Source: Bacillota bacterium
Lineage (GTDB): Bacteria; Bacillota; Clostridia; Peptostreptococcales; Anaerovoracaceae
Length of the DNA stretch: 64,000 nt
Assembly (NCBI GenBank): GCA_017522185.1
Contig: JAFWZZ010000001.1
Location: 1-64,000, forward strand
Reading direction: 5' to 3'
Positions 8,889 to 20,933 of the stretch are shown in pieces (the first letter of the stretch is position 1; each line of letters begins with the position of its first letter). The translations under genes were made by a program, and so were the position numbers. The notes under the pieces are model-generated. The model saw only the letters and a list, made by a program, of their open reading frames with translations. It did not search any database and was not told the DNA's origin.

Positions 8889-9188
8889 GTTTTCATTAAG
8901 CGCTTATTTGTTTTCTTATGAAAATATTTTTCCAGAAAAAGAAAACTCAGCGATTCACCTTGCTCACATGTTTTCCTTTTCTTTAATTAGGTTTTCTGAA
9001 GAAAACTTTTATTGCATAATTGAAAACTAGCATCGGCTTTTATCATAATTGTTTTCAAATCTTGATATAACGTTTTCTATAGAAAACAAATCCCCAAAAT
9101 CCGAAAACTCTATCGGCAAAATCAAAGAATAGTTTTCCTTTTTATTATATAGTTTTCAATGGAAAACTTTTTACAGCAAAAGGAAAAC
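8889..9188. repeat. Array A: 81-bp periodic GTTTTC/GAAAAC palindromes
   Basis: The intergenic stretch 8773-9272 holds no gene. Palindromes of the form GTTTTC-N4-GAAAAC begin at 8910 (last base T), 8991, 9072 and 9152, that is 81, 81 and 80 bp apart. Each is flanked at exactly 15 bp by a further GTTTTC on the left (8889, 8970, 9051, 9132) and GAAAAC on the right (8941, 9022, 9103, 9183). The unit is GTTTTC-N15-GTTTTC-N4-GAAAAC-N15-GAAAAC (58 bp), with 23-bp spacers. The hexamers are conserved while the rest varies. A matching array lies at 25698-25916. Confidence 0.9.
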
Positions 9189-9227
9189 CATCTCATAAAT
9201 ACTCATAAATACAGTGAAAAAACATTA

Positions 9228-9265
9228 AAAGAGCGCCTCTCCAAGACTTCTTGAAGGGCGCTCTT
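9228..9265 (-). terminator. Terminator of the V-ATPase operon
   Basis: Read leftward: AAGAGCGCC, an inner CAAGA/TCTTG hairpin, GGCGCTCTTTT followed by AATGTTTTTTC. It lies directly after the subunit D stop codon. Confidence 0.85.
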
Positions 9266-9272
9266 CCACTCA

Positions 9273-9938
9273 TTACATATTACTACGTCTTTCCTCAATC
9301 GCTTCGGCAATCATCATATCTTTTACCTTCATCAGACGGGTCTGGTTTCCACGTTCGTTTTCGTCCAGTTTCATCTGAATATACTTGATGGTTACCTGCA
9401 GCTGTGGAATCATAACGTATTCCAGTGCGTTTACACGACGGCGGGTCTTTTCCAGTTCAGCCGCAATCAGCTGCACTTCTTTTTCCTTTGCGGCCAGTTC
9501 CAGCAGCAGCGGGAAGATATCGGTTAAGCCACTGATGGCATTATCCAGTTCCCCGGAGGTGGAGGCATAGCCGTAAGGGTAAATATCCCCGGCGTCGGAG
9601 GCCGTAGTCTCGAAAGAGAACACCGGCACGTTTACGCTCATGATATTCTTATTTCCTACATCGAGAACGACACCCTGTTTTGGAATCATCAGGGATTCTT
9701 CCATGATTTCACGACTCATTACCGCGCTGGCAATGGAGAAGTTCTGGTACATGCCGGTCAGCCGCTGCTCAACGGCTTCACGCAGTCGTCCGTTTTCTCT
9801 GGCCAGCTCCAGAAACTCTTTCATCAGCTCGTCTCGCTTGTCTTTCATCAGCTTGTGACCACGAGTCGCTGTCTTCAGACGTTTCTTCAAAGCCGTCAGG
9901 TTCATTCTGGTAGGATTTACATTTAATCTTTCAGCCAA
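9273..9938 (-). CDS. ntpD: V-type ATPase subunit D (central rotor stalk)
   Basis: 221 residues. The rotor shaft that passes through the A3B3 head. The N-terminal 'VNPTRMNLTALKKRL' and 'ATRGHKLMKDKRDEL' are the family signature, and both termini are long heptad-rich helices, with 'RRRVNALEYVMIPQL' near the C-terminus. Last gene of the nine-gene ntpHIKECFABD operon, 20 bp after subunit B and followed by a terminator. Confidence 0.95.
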   Translation of the reverse strand: MAERLNVNPTRMNLTALKKRLKTATRGHKLMKDKRDELMKEFLELARENGRLREAVEQRLTGMYQNFSIASAVMSREIMEESLMIPKQGVVLDVGNKNIMSVNVPVFSFETTASDAGDIYPYGYASTSGELDNAISGLTDIFPLLLELAAKEKEVQLIAAELEKTRRRVNALEYVMIPQLQVTIKYIQMKLDENERGNQTRLMKVKDMMIAEAIEERRSNM

Positions 9939-9958
9939 GATTCATCACCCACCTTAAA

Positions 9959-11329
9959 CTAACCTAAATATTTTTCGATGTATTTATCCTTGATTCTCTT
10001 CAGTTCGCTCTTTGGTAATAACTTCAGCAGTTCCCAACCAAGATTCAGTGTATCTTCGATGGTTCTGTCAGTTTCGTAGCCCTGAGATACGTACTGCTTT
10101 TCGAATTCCTGGCTGAACTTCGCGTACATCAGGTCGACTTCAGTCAGTGCCGCTTCACCCAGGATGGTCATCAGTTCCAGACATTCCTTACCACGTGCGT
10201 AAGCTGCGAACAGCTGGTTCATGGTATCTGCATGGTCTTCACGAGTCTTGCCTTCGCCGATACCCTTATCCTTCAGACGGGACAGAGATGGTAATACGTC
10301 GATTGGCGGCATCAGGCCCTTACGATACAGTTCACGGGATAAGATGATCTGACCTTCTGTGATATATCCTGTTAAGTCAGGAATTGGATGGGTCTTATCG
10401 TCTTCCGGCATAGTCAGGATTGGAATCATCGTGATGGAACCTGGCATGTCTCTCTTTCTGCCGGCTCTTTCGTACATAGTAGCCAGGTCAGTATACATGT
10501 AACCAGGGTAGCCACGACGACCAGGAACTTCCTTACGTGCTGCAGATACTTCACGAAGCGCTTCTGCATAGTTTGTGATATCTGTTAAGATAACCAGCAC
10601 GTGCATGCCTAAATCGAATGCCAGATATTCTGCTGCAGTCAGTGCCATACGCGGTGTCGCGATACGTTCTACTGCAGGGTCGTTAGCCAGGTTCATAAAC
10701 ATTACGGTTCTGTCGATGGCACCTGTTCTACGGAAGTCAGATGCGAAGAAGTCAGCTTCTTCGTATGTGATACCGATGGCTGCGAATACTACCGCGAAGT
10801 TACCGGCATCATCGCCACGTACTTTCGCCTGTCTTGCAATCTGTGCCGCCAGGTTTGCGTGAGGCATACCGGAACCGGAGAAGATTGGCAGCTTCTGTCC
10901 TCTAACCAGTGTGTTCAGACCGTCGATGGCAGATACACCAGTCTGGATAAATTCCGCCGGATAGTCACGAGCCGCAGGATTCATAGCCAGACCGTTGATG
11001 TCTAACTTCTTTTCCGGAATGATTTCAGGACCGCCGTCTGCGGGTCTTCCCATACCGTCGAACACACGACCTAACATTTCAGGAGATACAGCCAGCTCTG
11101 TGCCGTGACCCAGGAATCTGACTGCACTGTCTTTCAGGTTGATGCCGGCAGCACCTTCGAACAGCTGCACCATGGCATCGTTACCGTTAATTTCTAAAAC
11201 TTTGCAAAGTCTCTTTTCACCGTTTGGTAAGATGATTTCACCCAGTTCGTCATAAGTTACATTTTCAACACTCTTAACCAGCATCAAAGGTCCTGCAACT
11301 TCTGATATTGTCTTATATTCTTTAATCAT
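9959..11329 (-). CDS. ntpB: V-type ATPase subunit B (regulatory head subunit)
   Basis: 456 residues, normal for the family. Non-catalytic nucleotide-site subunit of the A3B3 hexamer. Recognised by '[14 protein letters not shown]' at the N-terminus, '[20 protein letters not shown]' (lacking the Walker A lysine, as expected), '[19 protein letters not shown]' and 'GYITEGQI'. It overlaps the 3' end of subunit A by 8 bp, indicating translational coupling. Confidence 0.97.
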   Translation of the reverse strand: MIKEYKTISEVAGPLMLVKSVENVTYDELGEIILPNGEKRLCKVLEINGNDAMVQLFEGAAGINLKDSAVRFLGHGTELAVSPEMLGRVFDGMGRPADGGPEIIPEKKLDINGLAMNPAARDYPAEFIQTGVSAIDGLNTLVRGQKLPIFSGSGMPHANLAAQIARQAKVRGDDAGNFAVVFAAIGITYEEADFFASDFRRTGAIDRTVMFMNLANDPAVERIATPRMALTAAEYLAFDLGMHVLVILTDITNYAEALREVSAARKEVPGRRGYPGYMYTDLATMYERAGRKRDMPGSITMIPILTMPEDDKTHPIPDLTGYITEGQIILSRELYRKGLMPPIDVLPSLSRLKDKGIGEGKTREDHADTMNQLFAAYARGKECLELMTILGEAALTEVDLMYAKFSQEFEKQYVSQGYETDRTIEDTLNLGWELLKLLPKSELKRIKDKYIEKYLG

Positions 11330-13100
11330 CGTCTTCAGCCCCCTTACTGATCAGGTCAGCAGCTTCTGCCTGAAGCTGTGCCATTGTTTCTTCAAATGCT
11401 GTATCAACAGATGCTTCTTCGATATACTTAAATCTACCGATGACTTCACGTACCGGCATAGAAACCAGACCGTTCAGTGGAGCACCCTTTGCAATCGCAT
11501 CTTTACATACTTCATAGTATGCCAGAATCAGCTGCAGCATCTTGTACTGCTTGTTCATGGAAGCATAAGTATCTACATCGTGGAATGCGTTCTGGTGCAG
11601 ATAGTCTTCACGAATAGACTTTGCAGCTTCCAGCTTGATTCTGTCTTCGCTGGACAATGCGTCAACCCCTACCAGCTGAACGATTTCGTTCAGTTCTGCC
11701 TCTTCAGACAGCATAGCCAGCGCCTGGGCACGTAGCTGCGGGAAGTCAGCCGCAACGTTTTCTTCATACCATTTTGTCAGTCTGTCAACATACAGGGAGT
11801 AACTCTGCAACCAGTTGATGGCTGGGAAGTGTCTCTTGTATGCCAGGGAGGAATCCAGACACCAGAATACCTTTACGATACGTAAGGTCGCCTGGGATAC
11901 CGGTTCGGAAATATCGCCGCCTGGAGGAGATACGGCACCGATTGCAGATAATGCACCTACACGGCCTTCCTTACCCAGGGAAACGGTTCTGCCGGCTCTT
12001 TCATAGAACTGTGCCAGTCTGGAACCTAAGTAAGCAGGGTAACCTTCTTCACCAGGCATTTCTTCCAGACGACCGGACATTTCACGAAGAGCTTCTGCCC
12101 ATCTGGATGTGGAGTCTGCCATCAACGCTACGGAGTAACCCATATCTCTGAAATATTCTGCGATTGTAATACCTGTATAGATAGACGCTTCACGAGCCGC
12201 TACCGGCATGTCGGAAGTGTTTGCAATCAGAACAGTTCTCTTCATCAGGGATTCGCCGGAGCGAGGGTCCTTCAGTTCCGGGAATTCCATCAGTACGTCT
12301 GTCATTTCGTTACCACGTTCACCACAGCCGATGTAAACTACGATATCTGCGTCTGCCCATTTTGCCAGCTGGTGCTGTACAACGGTCTTACCGGAACCGA
12401 AAGGTCCTGGAACTGCTGCTACACCGCCCTTTGCGATTGGGAACATGGTATCGATAACACGCTGACCTGTAACCAGAGGCATTTCAGGAACCAGCTTTTC
12501 CTTGTATGGTCTGCCGCGACGAACCGGCCACTTCTGCATCATGGTCAGTTCAGCCAGGGATCCGTCTGCCTTACGAACGGTGCATACCACTTCGTCTACG
12601 GTAAACGAACCACCCGTGATGCTTTCAATCACACCTTCCACACCATAAGGCACCATGATTCTCTGTTCTACGATGACAGTTTCCTGTACCGTACCGATAA
12701 TATCACCGGCTTCAACGGAGTCGCCAACTGCAGCAGTCGGAACGAATTCCCACTTCTTTTCGCGGTCTAAAGAAGGTACCTTGATTCCTCTTTCGATGTT
12801 AGAACCGGACAGTGCTCTCATGGCTTCCAGCGGTCTCTGAATACCATCGTACATGGTTTCGATCAGACCAGGGCCCAGTTCTACAGACAGCTGTGCACCT
12901 GTGGTTTCAACCGGTGCGCCAGGTCCTAAACCTGCAGTTTCTTCATATACCTGAATGGAGGCCATGTCGCCTCTCATTTCAATGATTTCGCCAATCAGAC
13001 CAAGATCACCTACACGAACTACGTCGAACATATCCGCATGTTCCATGCCGGATGCGACAACCAGTGGTCCTGATACTTTAACGATTTTTCCTTGAGTCAT
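11322..13100 (-). CDS. ntpA: V-type ATPase catalytic subunit A
   Basis: 592 residues. Hydrolyses ATP in the head. Walker A 'GPFGSGKT' (~232-239), the A-type bulge domain at ~110-190, '[13 protein letters not shown]' with the catalytic Glu, the Walker B strand '[19 protein letters not shown]' and '[11 protein letters not shown]'. No intein or insertion. Between ntpF and ntpB, with no gap to F and an overlap with B. Confidence 0.97.
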   Translation of the reverse strand: MTQGKIVKVSGPLVVASGMEHADMFDVVRVGDLGLIGEIIEMRGDMASIQVYEETAGLGPGAPVETTGAQLSVELGPGLIETMYDGIQRPLEAMRALSGSNIERGIKVPSLDREKKWEFVPTAAVGDSVEAGDIIGTVQETVIVEQRIMVPYGVEGVIESITGGSFTVDEVVCTVRKADGSLAELTMMQKWPVRRGRPYKEKLVPEMPLVTGQRVIDTMFPIAKGGVAAVPGPFGSGKTVVQHQLAKWADADIVVYIGCGERGNEMTDVLMEFPELKDPRSGESLMKRTVLIANTSDMPVAAREASIYTGITIAEYFRDMGYSVALMADSTSRWAEALREMSGRLEEMPGEEGYPAYLGSRLAQFYERAGRTVSLGKEGRVGALSAIGAVSPPGGDISEPVSQATLRIVKVFWCLDSSLAYKRHFPAINWLQSYSLYVDRLTKWYEENVAADFPQLRAQALAMLSEEAELNEIVQLVGVDALSSEDRIKLEAAKSIREDYLHQNAFHDVDTYASMNKQYKMLQLILAYYEVCKDAIAKGAPLNGLVSMPVREVIGRFKYIEEASVDTAFEETMAQLQAEAADLISKGAEDDD

Positions 13101-13424
13101 TTATTTTCCACCTCCAAATAGGATGTCTGCCCCAACGGCTCTTTCTACGGCCTTACTTACGTTTCTCATGCCGCTGCCGGACGGGCCTTCTTTACCGGGG
13201 ATTGCGATAATCGCCGGGATTCTTTCATCTTTGTACTTGTCTATTTCTTCGCTGATCTGCTCAGCTAAAATTTCTGTTACATAAATGATAGCAAAATCTT
13301 CTTTTCCGATTTTTCTCAAAATCTTCCTTGCTTCATCGGCCTGATCACAGGTAAACACCTCCAGGCCTACAGCCTTAAAGCCAAGGACACTTTCTCTATC
13401 ACCGATAATTCCGATTCTATACAT
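13101..13424 (-). CDS. ntpF: V-type ATPase subunit F
   Basis: 107 residues. Small Rossmann-like rotor subunit bound to D; recognisable by 'MYRIGIIGDRESVLGFKAVG' and 'FAIIYVTEILAEQI'. This is the subunit called G in the Enterococcus naming and F elsewhere. Its start overlaps the end of subunit C by 8 bp. Confidence 0.93.
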   Translation of the reverse strand: MYRIGIIGDRESVLGFKAVGLEVFTCDQADEARKILRKIGKEDFAIIYVTEILAEQISEEIDKYKDERIPAIIAIPGKEGPSGSGMRNVSKAVERAVGADILFGGGK

Positions 13425-14424
13425 AAGCTTCCCTCAGTCTTTCTTTCAGTGTTTCCTCTGGGATACCGACCAGTTTGCCGGTCAGAACCATACGCAGATT
13501 CTTCAGTTCCATTTCCTTCGCTACATAAAATGCTGCAATCGGTTCGATACCTGCCGTGACGAACTGTGCGCCCTTTGCGTATCTGACTTTCAGATTGTCA
13601 CAAAGCTTTTCCATCAAAGCATAACTGCCGCCGGATGCCGCTTCTGCCGCACCGCGTCCTACCACTTCACCGAATCCATACAGATCCAGTCTTTCACCAA
13701 TCTGCTGATAGGTCTCACCGTACAGTTCCATCAAACTAGATAAATCAATCTTACCGCCTTCCAGGAAGACCTTTGCCAGGAACTCCGCAGGTTTTCCAAT
13801 CTGCTTCACTCTCACAAATGTCTGTACGTTTAAGATATCGATCAAAAGCTTCACGTAGCCGGTAACGAATTCGTTATCAGCTGCCTCAGCTTCTGCAAGC
13901 ATTTCATCATAGCAGGCTCTGTCTAACAGGATGTCGATTTCCTGTGGATCTCTGCTCTTACCATAAGCTTCCACCGTATCTAACACAGCGTCACGGAGCA
14001 CAGGTGGTGTGAACAGGAAGTTTCTTTCCTTTACCATCACTGCCAGCTCGCCGCCTTCCACTCTGCCGCCTTCCAGCAGATAGTCTGCCGGGTCTGTGCC
14101 CAGAGCTTCTGCCTTCAGGATTACCTTTGCATTATGGTAGTCAACCGGGAACTGTAAGAAGGCCAGCTCATCTCTTTCGGGGATCACGCCCAGCACCAGA
14201 TCAGCCACGCGGGACTGTTCCGCCGCTAGTACTGCCTCGAAATCTCTTGGATTCGCCAGTTCTTTCCCGTCACCGTAACCAAACTCATGGAGAATGGTCA
14301 TCGCTGCCTGGATGCTGCCTGCATCTGCTACTCTGTTTAAATCCGCCGCAGATAACAGTGTCAGCTCGTTTCCTCTGATGACTGCGCAAGGATATTGGTA
14401 TTCATTGCTTCTATGCTTTCCCAT
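13417..14424 (-). CDS. ntpC: V-type ATPase subunit C (d-type, rotor base)
   Basis: 335 residues, all-helical, funnel-shaped subunit that couples the D-F stalk to the c ring. 'YQYPCAVIRG' and 'NLRMVLTGKLVGIPEETLKE' are the family's N- and C-terminal landmarks. Located between E and F, 12 bp after the former and overlapping the latter. Confidence 0.93.
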   Translation of the reverse strand: MGKHRSNEYQYPCAVIRGNELTLLSAADLNRVADAGSIQAAMTILHEFGYGDGKELANPRDFEAVLAAEQSRVADLVLGVIPERDELAFLQFPVDYHNAKVILKAEALGTDPADYLLEGGRVEGGELAVMVKERNFLFTPPVLRDAVLDTVEAYGKSRDPQEIDILLDRACYDEMLAEAEAADNEFVTGYVKLLIDILNVQTFVRVKQIGKPAEFLAKVFLEGGKIDLSSLMELYGETYQQIGERLDLYGFGEVVGRGAAEAASGGSYALMEKLCDNLKVRYAKGAQFVTAGIEPIAAFYVAKEMELKNLRMVLTGKLVGIPEETLKERLREAYV

Positions 14425-14436
14425 AGATCCATCTCC

Positions 14437-15015
14437 TTACTCAAACAGTTTTCCTGCAACTTCACTGTTCATTGCTTCCTTATGCTCTGCAACCAGAGCC
14501 TCTACAGTGTTGTTGATAAATACTTTTCCTGCCTGCAGGAAGAAACCGCCAGCTATTGCTCTCGTTTCCTCTGCTACAACAAAAGTTCCGCCTGCTGCCG
14601 CGCTCAGCTTTTCGCAAACCTTAGCACCTACAGCAGCCTTATCTCTTTCGTTAAAGATCAAAGCGCCTTCCTTTTCCCCTGCAGCCTTGCCCAGGGCAAC
14701 CAGGAAGTCCACATATTCTTCTTCCGGAAGCTGGCTCAGTGCCTGAACGGCCTGCGCAAAACAGTCTTCCAGCAGTTCCTGCTTCTGTCTTAACACCAGT
14801 TTTCTGCAGTCGATGGCTGCAACCGAACCGTGTCTTTCAATCAAAGTTTCCTTCATCTGCCGGCCGCGTGCAGTTTCAGATGATACGAAGTCATCTGCTT
14901 CTTTGCGTGCAGCTGCCAGAATTTCATCAGCTTTTGCTTTTGCTTCGGCAAGAACAGCTTTTTTCTTTTCTTCTGCATCTCCAACGATCTTGGAGGTTAT
15001 CTTTTCAATACTCAT
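14437..15015 (-). CDS. ntpE: V-type ATPase subunit E (peripheral stalk)
   Basis: 192 residues. Long amphipathic N-terminal helix (1-80) with many Ala, Glu and Lys, then an alpha/beta globular domain ending 'VEALVAEHKEAMNSEVAGKL'. It pairs with subunit H to form the stator. Position between K and C is standard for clostridial operons. Confidence 0.92.
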   Translation of the reverse strand: MSIEKITSKIVGDAEEKKKAVLAEAKAKADEILAAARKEADDFVSSETARGRQMKETLIERHGSVAAIDCRKLVLRQKQELLEDCFAQAVQALSQLPEEEYVDFLVALGKAAGEKEGALIFNERDKAAVGAKVCEKLSAAAGGTFVVAEETRAIAGGFFLQAGKVFINNTVEALVAEHKEAMNSEVAGKLFE

Positions 15016-15057
15016 CGCTTTCCGCCTTTCCGATCAAAGTTTCTGATCACGTAAAGA

Positions 15058-17523
<2,466 letters not shown>

Positions 17524-17537
<14 letters not shown>

Positions 17538-17847
17538 TTGATTTCACCCTCTCTACGATTAATTTTACCATTTCTGGCTGTTTGTCTTTTATTGCATCTG
17601 CTAAATCTGCACACTGCTTTTCTGCCGCCGTGATAGCTGCGTCATATTCAGCCTGTGCAGTTTTCTGTCCTTCTGCCATCAAAGAGTCTACCTTTTCTTT
17701 GGCCAGGGTTTTCGCCTCTGCGATAATCTGACGTGCCTGGGATTCAGCTTCGGCTACCAGCGCTTCCGCCTCGGTTTTGGCACTTTTCTGAAGTTCTTCA
17801 GCATACGTTTCACATTCTTTGATTTTCTTTAATTCTTCTGTGAACAC
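17524..17847 (-). CDS. V-type ATPase subunit H/G (peripheral stalk coiled coil)
   Basis: 107 residues, almost entirely one helix, rich in Ala, Glu and Lys with heptads ('EALVAEAESQARQII', 'AEGQKTAQAEYD'). Matches the small stalk subunit that dimerises with E (F in E. hirae, H elsewhere). First gene of the operon, with GGGAGGTG upstream of the start. It overlaps subunit I by 14 bp. Assigned by position and composition as much as by motif. Confidence 0.85.
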
Positions 17848-18015
17848 TGACTACTTCACCTCCCATTCCAAAAAATTATAATAATTTCGATAGTACTACT
17901 ATACCACAAATCATCCTTGATTGAACTAGTAAAAAGACGAAAATTTCAGAATTCTTTGTACTTTTTCACAAACTTTTCATGAAAATTCTGTCTTACGACT
18001 TATTATACACAAAAA

Positions 18016-18037
18016 GCCGGTGCAATATTGCACCGGC
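18016..18037 (-). terminator. whiA terminator
   Basis: GCCGGTGCAAT/ATTGCACCGGC is a perfect palindromic stem; read leftward it is followed by TTTTTGTG. It separates whiA from the V-ATPase operon. Confidence 0.85.
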
Positions 18038-18057
18038 CTCTTATTTCTATTCATGAT

Positions 18058-19005
18058 TTACAGTTTATTGGCAATTTCTTCGATTTTTCGAAGTCTGTTG
18101 TTGATGCCCGATTTCTTCATCGGCGGATCCATCATTTCTCCCAGCTGGGTCAGACTTGCCTCCGGATATTCCAGACGCAGCTCTGCTGCCACGCGCAGTT
18201 TTTCCGGCAGACTGTCCAGTCCCGCTTTCTCCTGGATTTTTTTGATGTTTTCGATCTGATGCTGGGACGCATCCAGGGTTCTGTCCGTATTAGCGCTGTC
18301 GCAATTGGTCAGTCTTACCGTTTCGTTGAGCAGTTCCTTCTTCAGACGCACGTTTTCGAATTCCAAACGCTGGCTGTCTGCTCCCATCAGCGACAAAGTA
18401 TCGCAGATGTATTCGGCACTCTTCATGTAAACGATGTATTTTTCTTTTCTCTTTACAGTCTTTACGTTGAGGTCCACGAAAGAATTCATCATCTTCTTCA
18501 AGTCACCTGCCAGGTTTTTGCTGGCACATACGATTTCCAGATGATAGCCTTTGTTTGGATCCGTCATCGTACCTGCGCCCATGAACACACCGCGAAGATA
18601 TGCTTTCTTGCAGCATTTGGAGCGAATCAGGTCACTGTAAATCCCGTCGGATATGTAGTTATTGCCTTCACGGACCAGCAGAATCCCGACTTCACGCAGA
18701 ACCTGTTCGCCCTTTTCCTTACCAATACTGATCACGTAAGAGTGCCCCTTCTTCAGACCATGGGATTCCCCTACCTCAATTTCCGTCTCTACCTTGAAAT
18801 ATTCTTCCAGCATTCTCTTATAATGCCGGGCAACGGCCGGGTTATCGGTGGTGATAGAAATGGTGAACTTACTGCCGCCAGGTTGAAAGGTCATGCCCAG
18901 AGAGCCGGCCACGCGGACAAATCCTGCGATTTCCGCCAGCTGACAGCACTTCTTCTCCGTTACCACACGGGATAATTCATTTTTTGTTTCCGTAGCAAAT
19001 GACAT
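18058..19005 (-). CDS. whiA: WhiA-family DNA-binding protein
   Basis: 315 residues. Two-domain protein: a LAGLIDADG homing-endonuclease-like domain without catalytic acids (20-200, 'CCQLAEIAGFVRVAGSL' and 'KKAYLRGVFMGAGTMTDP') and a C-terminal helix-turn-helix ('AAELRLEYPEASLTQLGEMM'). In Bacillota it influences chromosome segregation, nucleoid and division; in Actinobacteria it controls sporulation. Normally in one cluster with murB, rapZ and yvcK; here kce and a transporter pair separate it from rapZ, and no yvcK is present. Confidence 0.93.
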   Translation of the reverse strand: MSFATETKNELSRVVTEKKCCQLAEIAGFVRVAGSLGMTFQPGGSKFTISITTDNPAVARHYKRMLEEYFKVETEIEVGESHGLKKGHSYVISIGKEKGEQVLREVGILLVREGNNYISDGIYSDLIRSKCCKKAYLRGVFMGAGTMTDPNKGYHLEIVCASKNLAGDLKKMMNSFVDLNVKTVKRKEKYIVYMKSAEYICDTLSLMGADSQRLEFENVRLKKELLNETVRLTNCDSANTDRTLDASQHQIENIKKIQEKAGLDSLPEKLRVAAELRLEYPEASLTQLGEMMDPPMKKSGINNRLRKIEEIANKL

Positions 19006-19020
19006 GTAGTTTTCTCCTCG

Positions 19021-20517
19021 TTAGAAACATTTTTCAAGTACGTCTGCATCCAGACCGTCTTTGCAGGTCAATTTACCGACCACAAAGTAGGTAATGCCGC
19101 CCAGCAGCAGCCCCCATACCACGGCATTGATGCCCCATACGGTAATCTTGAACTGATAGCTGATGACATAGACCAGAACACCGGTCAGTGAGGATGCAAT
19201 CGCAGCCTGCTTGTTGCCTTTTTTGTAGAACACGCCGCCTACAATCGGCCAGAAGAAGCAGCATTCCAGACCTCCCATGGCAAAGAGGTTCACCCAGAAG
19301 ATGATGTCCGGTGGTGTCAGCGTCAGCACGAACACCAGGATGCCGATGAGCAGTGTCACGGCAAAGCTGGATGTGGAAATATTCTTCTGGAATTTCGCCT
19401 TCTTTTCCGGGTTGTCTTTCACAATATAGGTACCCCACAGGTCCTTTACGATAGATGCCGATGCCAGAATCAGCAAAGAGGATACGGTAGACATGACCGC
19501 AGCCATCGGTGCTGCCAGGAAAATACCTGCAACGCTGGCTGGCATAATCTGCTGGATTACGGCCGGGATGACATAATCAGAAGAAGCGAATTCCTGTCCT
19601 CCGATGAGAGCGCCCGCCCATGCGCCGCCCACGTGCATACCGATCATCAATACACCTGCAGCAACGGTACCGATTAACATAGCGGAATGCAGACTCTTGG
19701 TATCTTTGAAGCCCATGCCTCTGACAGCAGTCTGCGGCAAACCGATAACACCGACACCTACCAGCACCCAGAAGGACAGCAGTCCACCTGGTGTATAACC
19801 GGTTCCGGTCAGGGTATCCCAGCCCGGCAGATTTGCATCCAGCGCAACGGCCATGGCGTCAAAATCGCCCACGTTCCTGATGATAAAGAACAGGAACAGG
19901 AAGGTGCCGAAGAGCATGATGATGCCCTGCAGCGTATCTGTAATAACTACGGCAGAGAAACCGCCGAACGCGGTATACAAAATAACCACGCTGGCAAAAA
20001 TCGCCAGGGACAGCCAGTAAGGCAGTCCGGTCATGGATTCAATCAAAGTCGCACCGCCCATAAACTGGGCAATCATCTGGGTTACGAAGAACACCAGCAT
20101 CAGCACAGTGGTCAGGATTACCAGGCCGTCAGATTTATATCTGGCCTTCAGATAGCCTGCAATGGTCACCGCACCAGTCTTTCTGGAAACCACGGCAAAC
20201 TTCTTGCCCAGAATCCCCAGCACCAGGAATGCTGCGCCAACCTGCACGCCGGCAACCCAGGCCTGGCTGAAGCCGTAAGTCATGGCAGCCGCACCAGGAC
20301 CGGAAATAAAGGAACTTACGCTGGCATAGGTAGCAACGGTGGTCATGGCCAGCACGATGCCGTTCATACCACGGGATCCCATAAAATACTTCTTGTCAAA
20401 ACTCATCTGACTGAGGCGTTCCTGTCTCTTGCTGTACAATACGCCCAGCACTGCATTTGCCACGAGATATACGACCATGATGATCAGCATGGTAATCTGA
20501 TTACTTGTCACTGTCAC
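19021..20517 (-). CDS. Sodium:solute symporter, PanF-like
   Basis: About 498 residues with 13 predicted membrane helices. SSS-family Na+ cotransporter; 'SSFISGPGAAAMTYGFSQAW' and 'GGFSAVVITDTLQGIIM' are SSS core motifs. The small YhdT-like gene directly upstream is the usual partner of panF, which supports the pantothenate-symporter branch, but the neighbouring kce gene makes an amino-acid-derived substrate possible too. I place the start at the GTG at 20517, after AGGAAGG; an upstream ATG would overlap the partner gene by 56 bp. Sodium coupling fits the Na+ V-ATPase. Confidence 0.82.
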   Translation of the reverse strand: MTVTSNQITMLIIMVVYLVANAVLGVLYSKRQERLSQMSFDKKYFMGSRGMNGIVLAMTTVATYASVSSFISGPGAAAMTYGFSQAWVAGVQVGAAFLVLGILGKKFAVVSRKTGAVTIAGYLKARYKSDGLVILTTVLMLVFFVTQMIAQFMGGATLIESMTGLPYWLSLAIFASVVILYTAFGGFSAVVITDTLQGIIMLFGTFLFLFFIIRNVGDFDAMAVALDANLPGWDTLTGTGYTPGGLLSFWVLVGVGVIGLPQTAVRGMGFKDTKSLHSAMLIGTVAAGVLMIGMHVGGAWAGALIGGQEFASSDYVIPAVIQQIMPASVAGIFLAAPMAAVMSTVSSLLILASASIVKDLWGTYIVKDNPEKKAKFQKNISTSSFAVTLLIGILVFVLTLTPPDIIFWVNLFAMGGLECCFFWPIVGGVFYKKGNKQAAIASSLTGVLVYVISYQFKITVWGINAVVWGLLLGGITYFVVGKLTCKDGLDADVLEKCF

Positions 20518-20794
20518 CACCGCCTTCCTCTTCCATGGCTTCTTCGCCCAAATCAAAATTCACAAATACATATTTCAGCAAAAGTGCTACCCCTGCGACG
20601 GAAATCGCAAAGGCACCAATGGTGCTGACAAAGAACCATAGCGGCATTCCGCATACCATCTTGTCGATTCCGTCCAGTGCGAAGGCAAAACCTATGTGCC
20701 ATGCCGCTACCAGCAGAATCAGCAGAAATGTCCACTTGACTTCTTTCAGTATCTGCTTATGCTTTTCTTCTTCGGTTAAAAATTTCAATACCAT
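20501..20794 (-). CDS. YhdT/DUF997-like small membrane protein
   Basis: 97 residues with two membrane helices ('WTFLLILLVAAWHIGFAFAL' and 'WFFVSTIGAFAISVAGVALL') separated by 'GMPLWFF', the DUF997 hallmark. YhdT proteins are encoded next to panF and are presumed accessory subunits. The C-terminus is acidic (EEAMEEEGG). AAGGAGG lies just ahead of the ATG at 20794; an in-frame TTG two codons later has better spacing, so the exact start is uncertain. Overlaps the symporter gene. Confidence 0.75.
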   Translation of the reverse strand: MVLKFLTEEEKHKQILKEVKWTFLLILLVAAWHIGFAFALDGIDKMVCGMPLWFFVSTIGAFAISVAGVALLLKYVFVNFDLGEEAMEEEGGGDSDK

Positions 20795-20880
20795 TCCCTC
20801 CTTTGTGGATATAGTTTGATAGATATAACTTAACACCTTATTATACATCATTTTGCTGGTCTCGTCCACGAAAACCGTAC

Positions 20881-20908
20881 AAAAAGAGACGCCCGGATGG
20901 ACGTCTCC
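20881..20908 (-). terminator. Terminator after kce
   Basis: Read leftward: GGAGACG, loop TCCATCCGGG, CGTCTC, then TTTTTG. About 25 bp after the kce stop codon and before the YhdT/PanF pair. Confidence 0.8.
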
Positions 20909-20933
20909 TCAAAGCTCATATTATGTAATTGAA

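Noticed and set aside
8889-9188. CRISPR array
   Set aside because: Only hexamers are conserved, the unit is internally palindromic, spacers are similar in composition and partly alike, and no cas gene is in the window.
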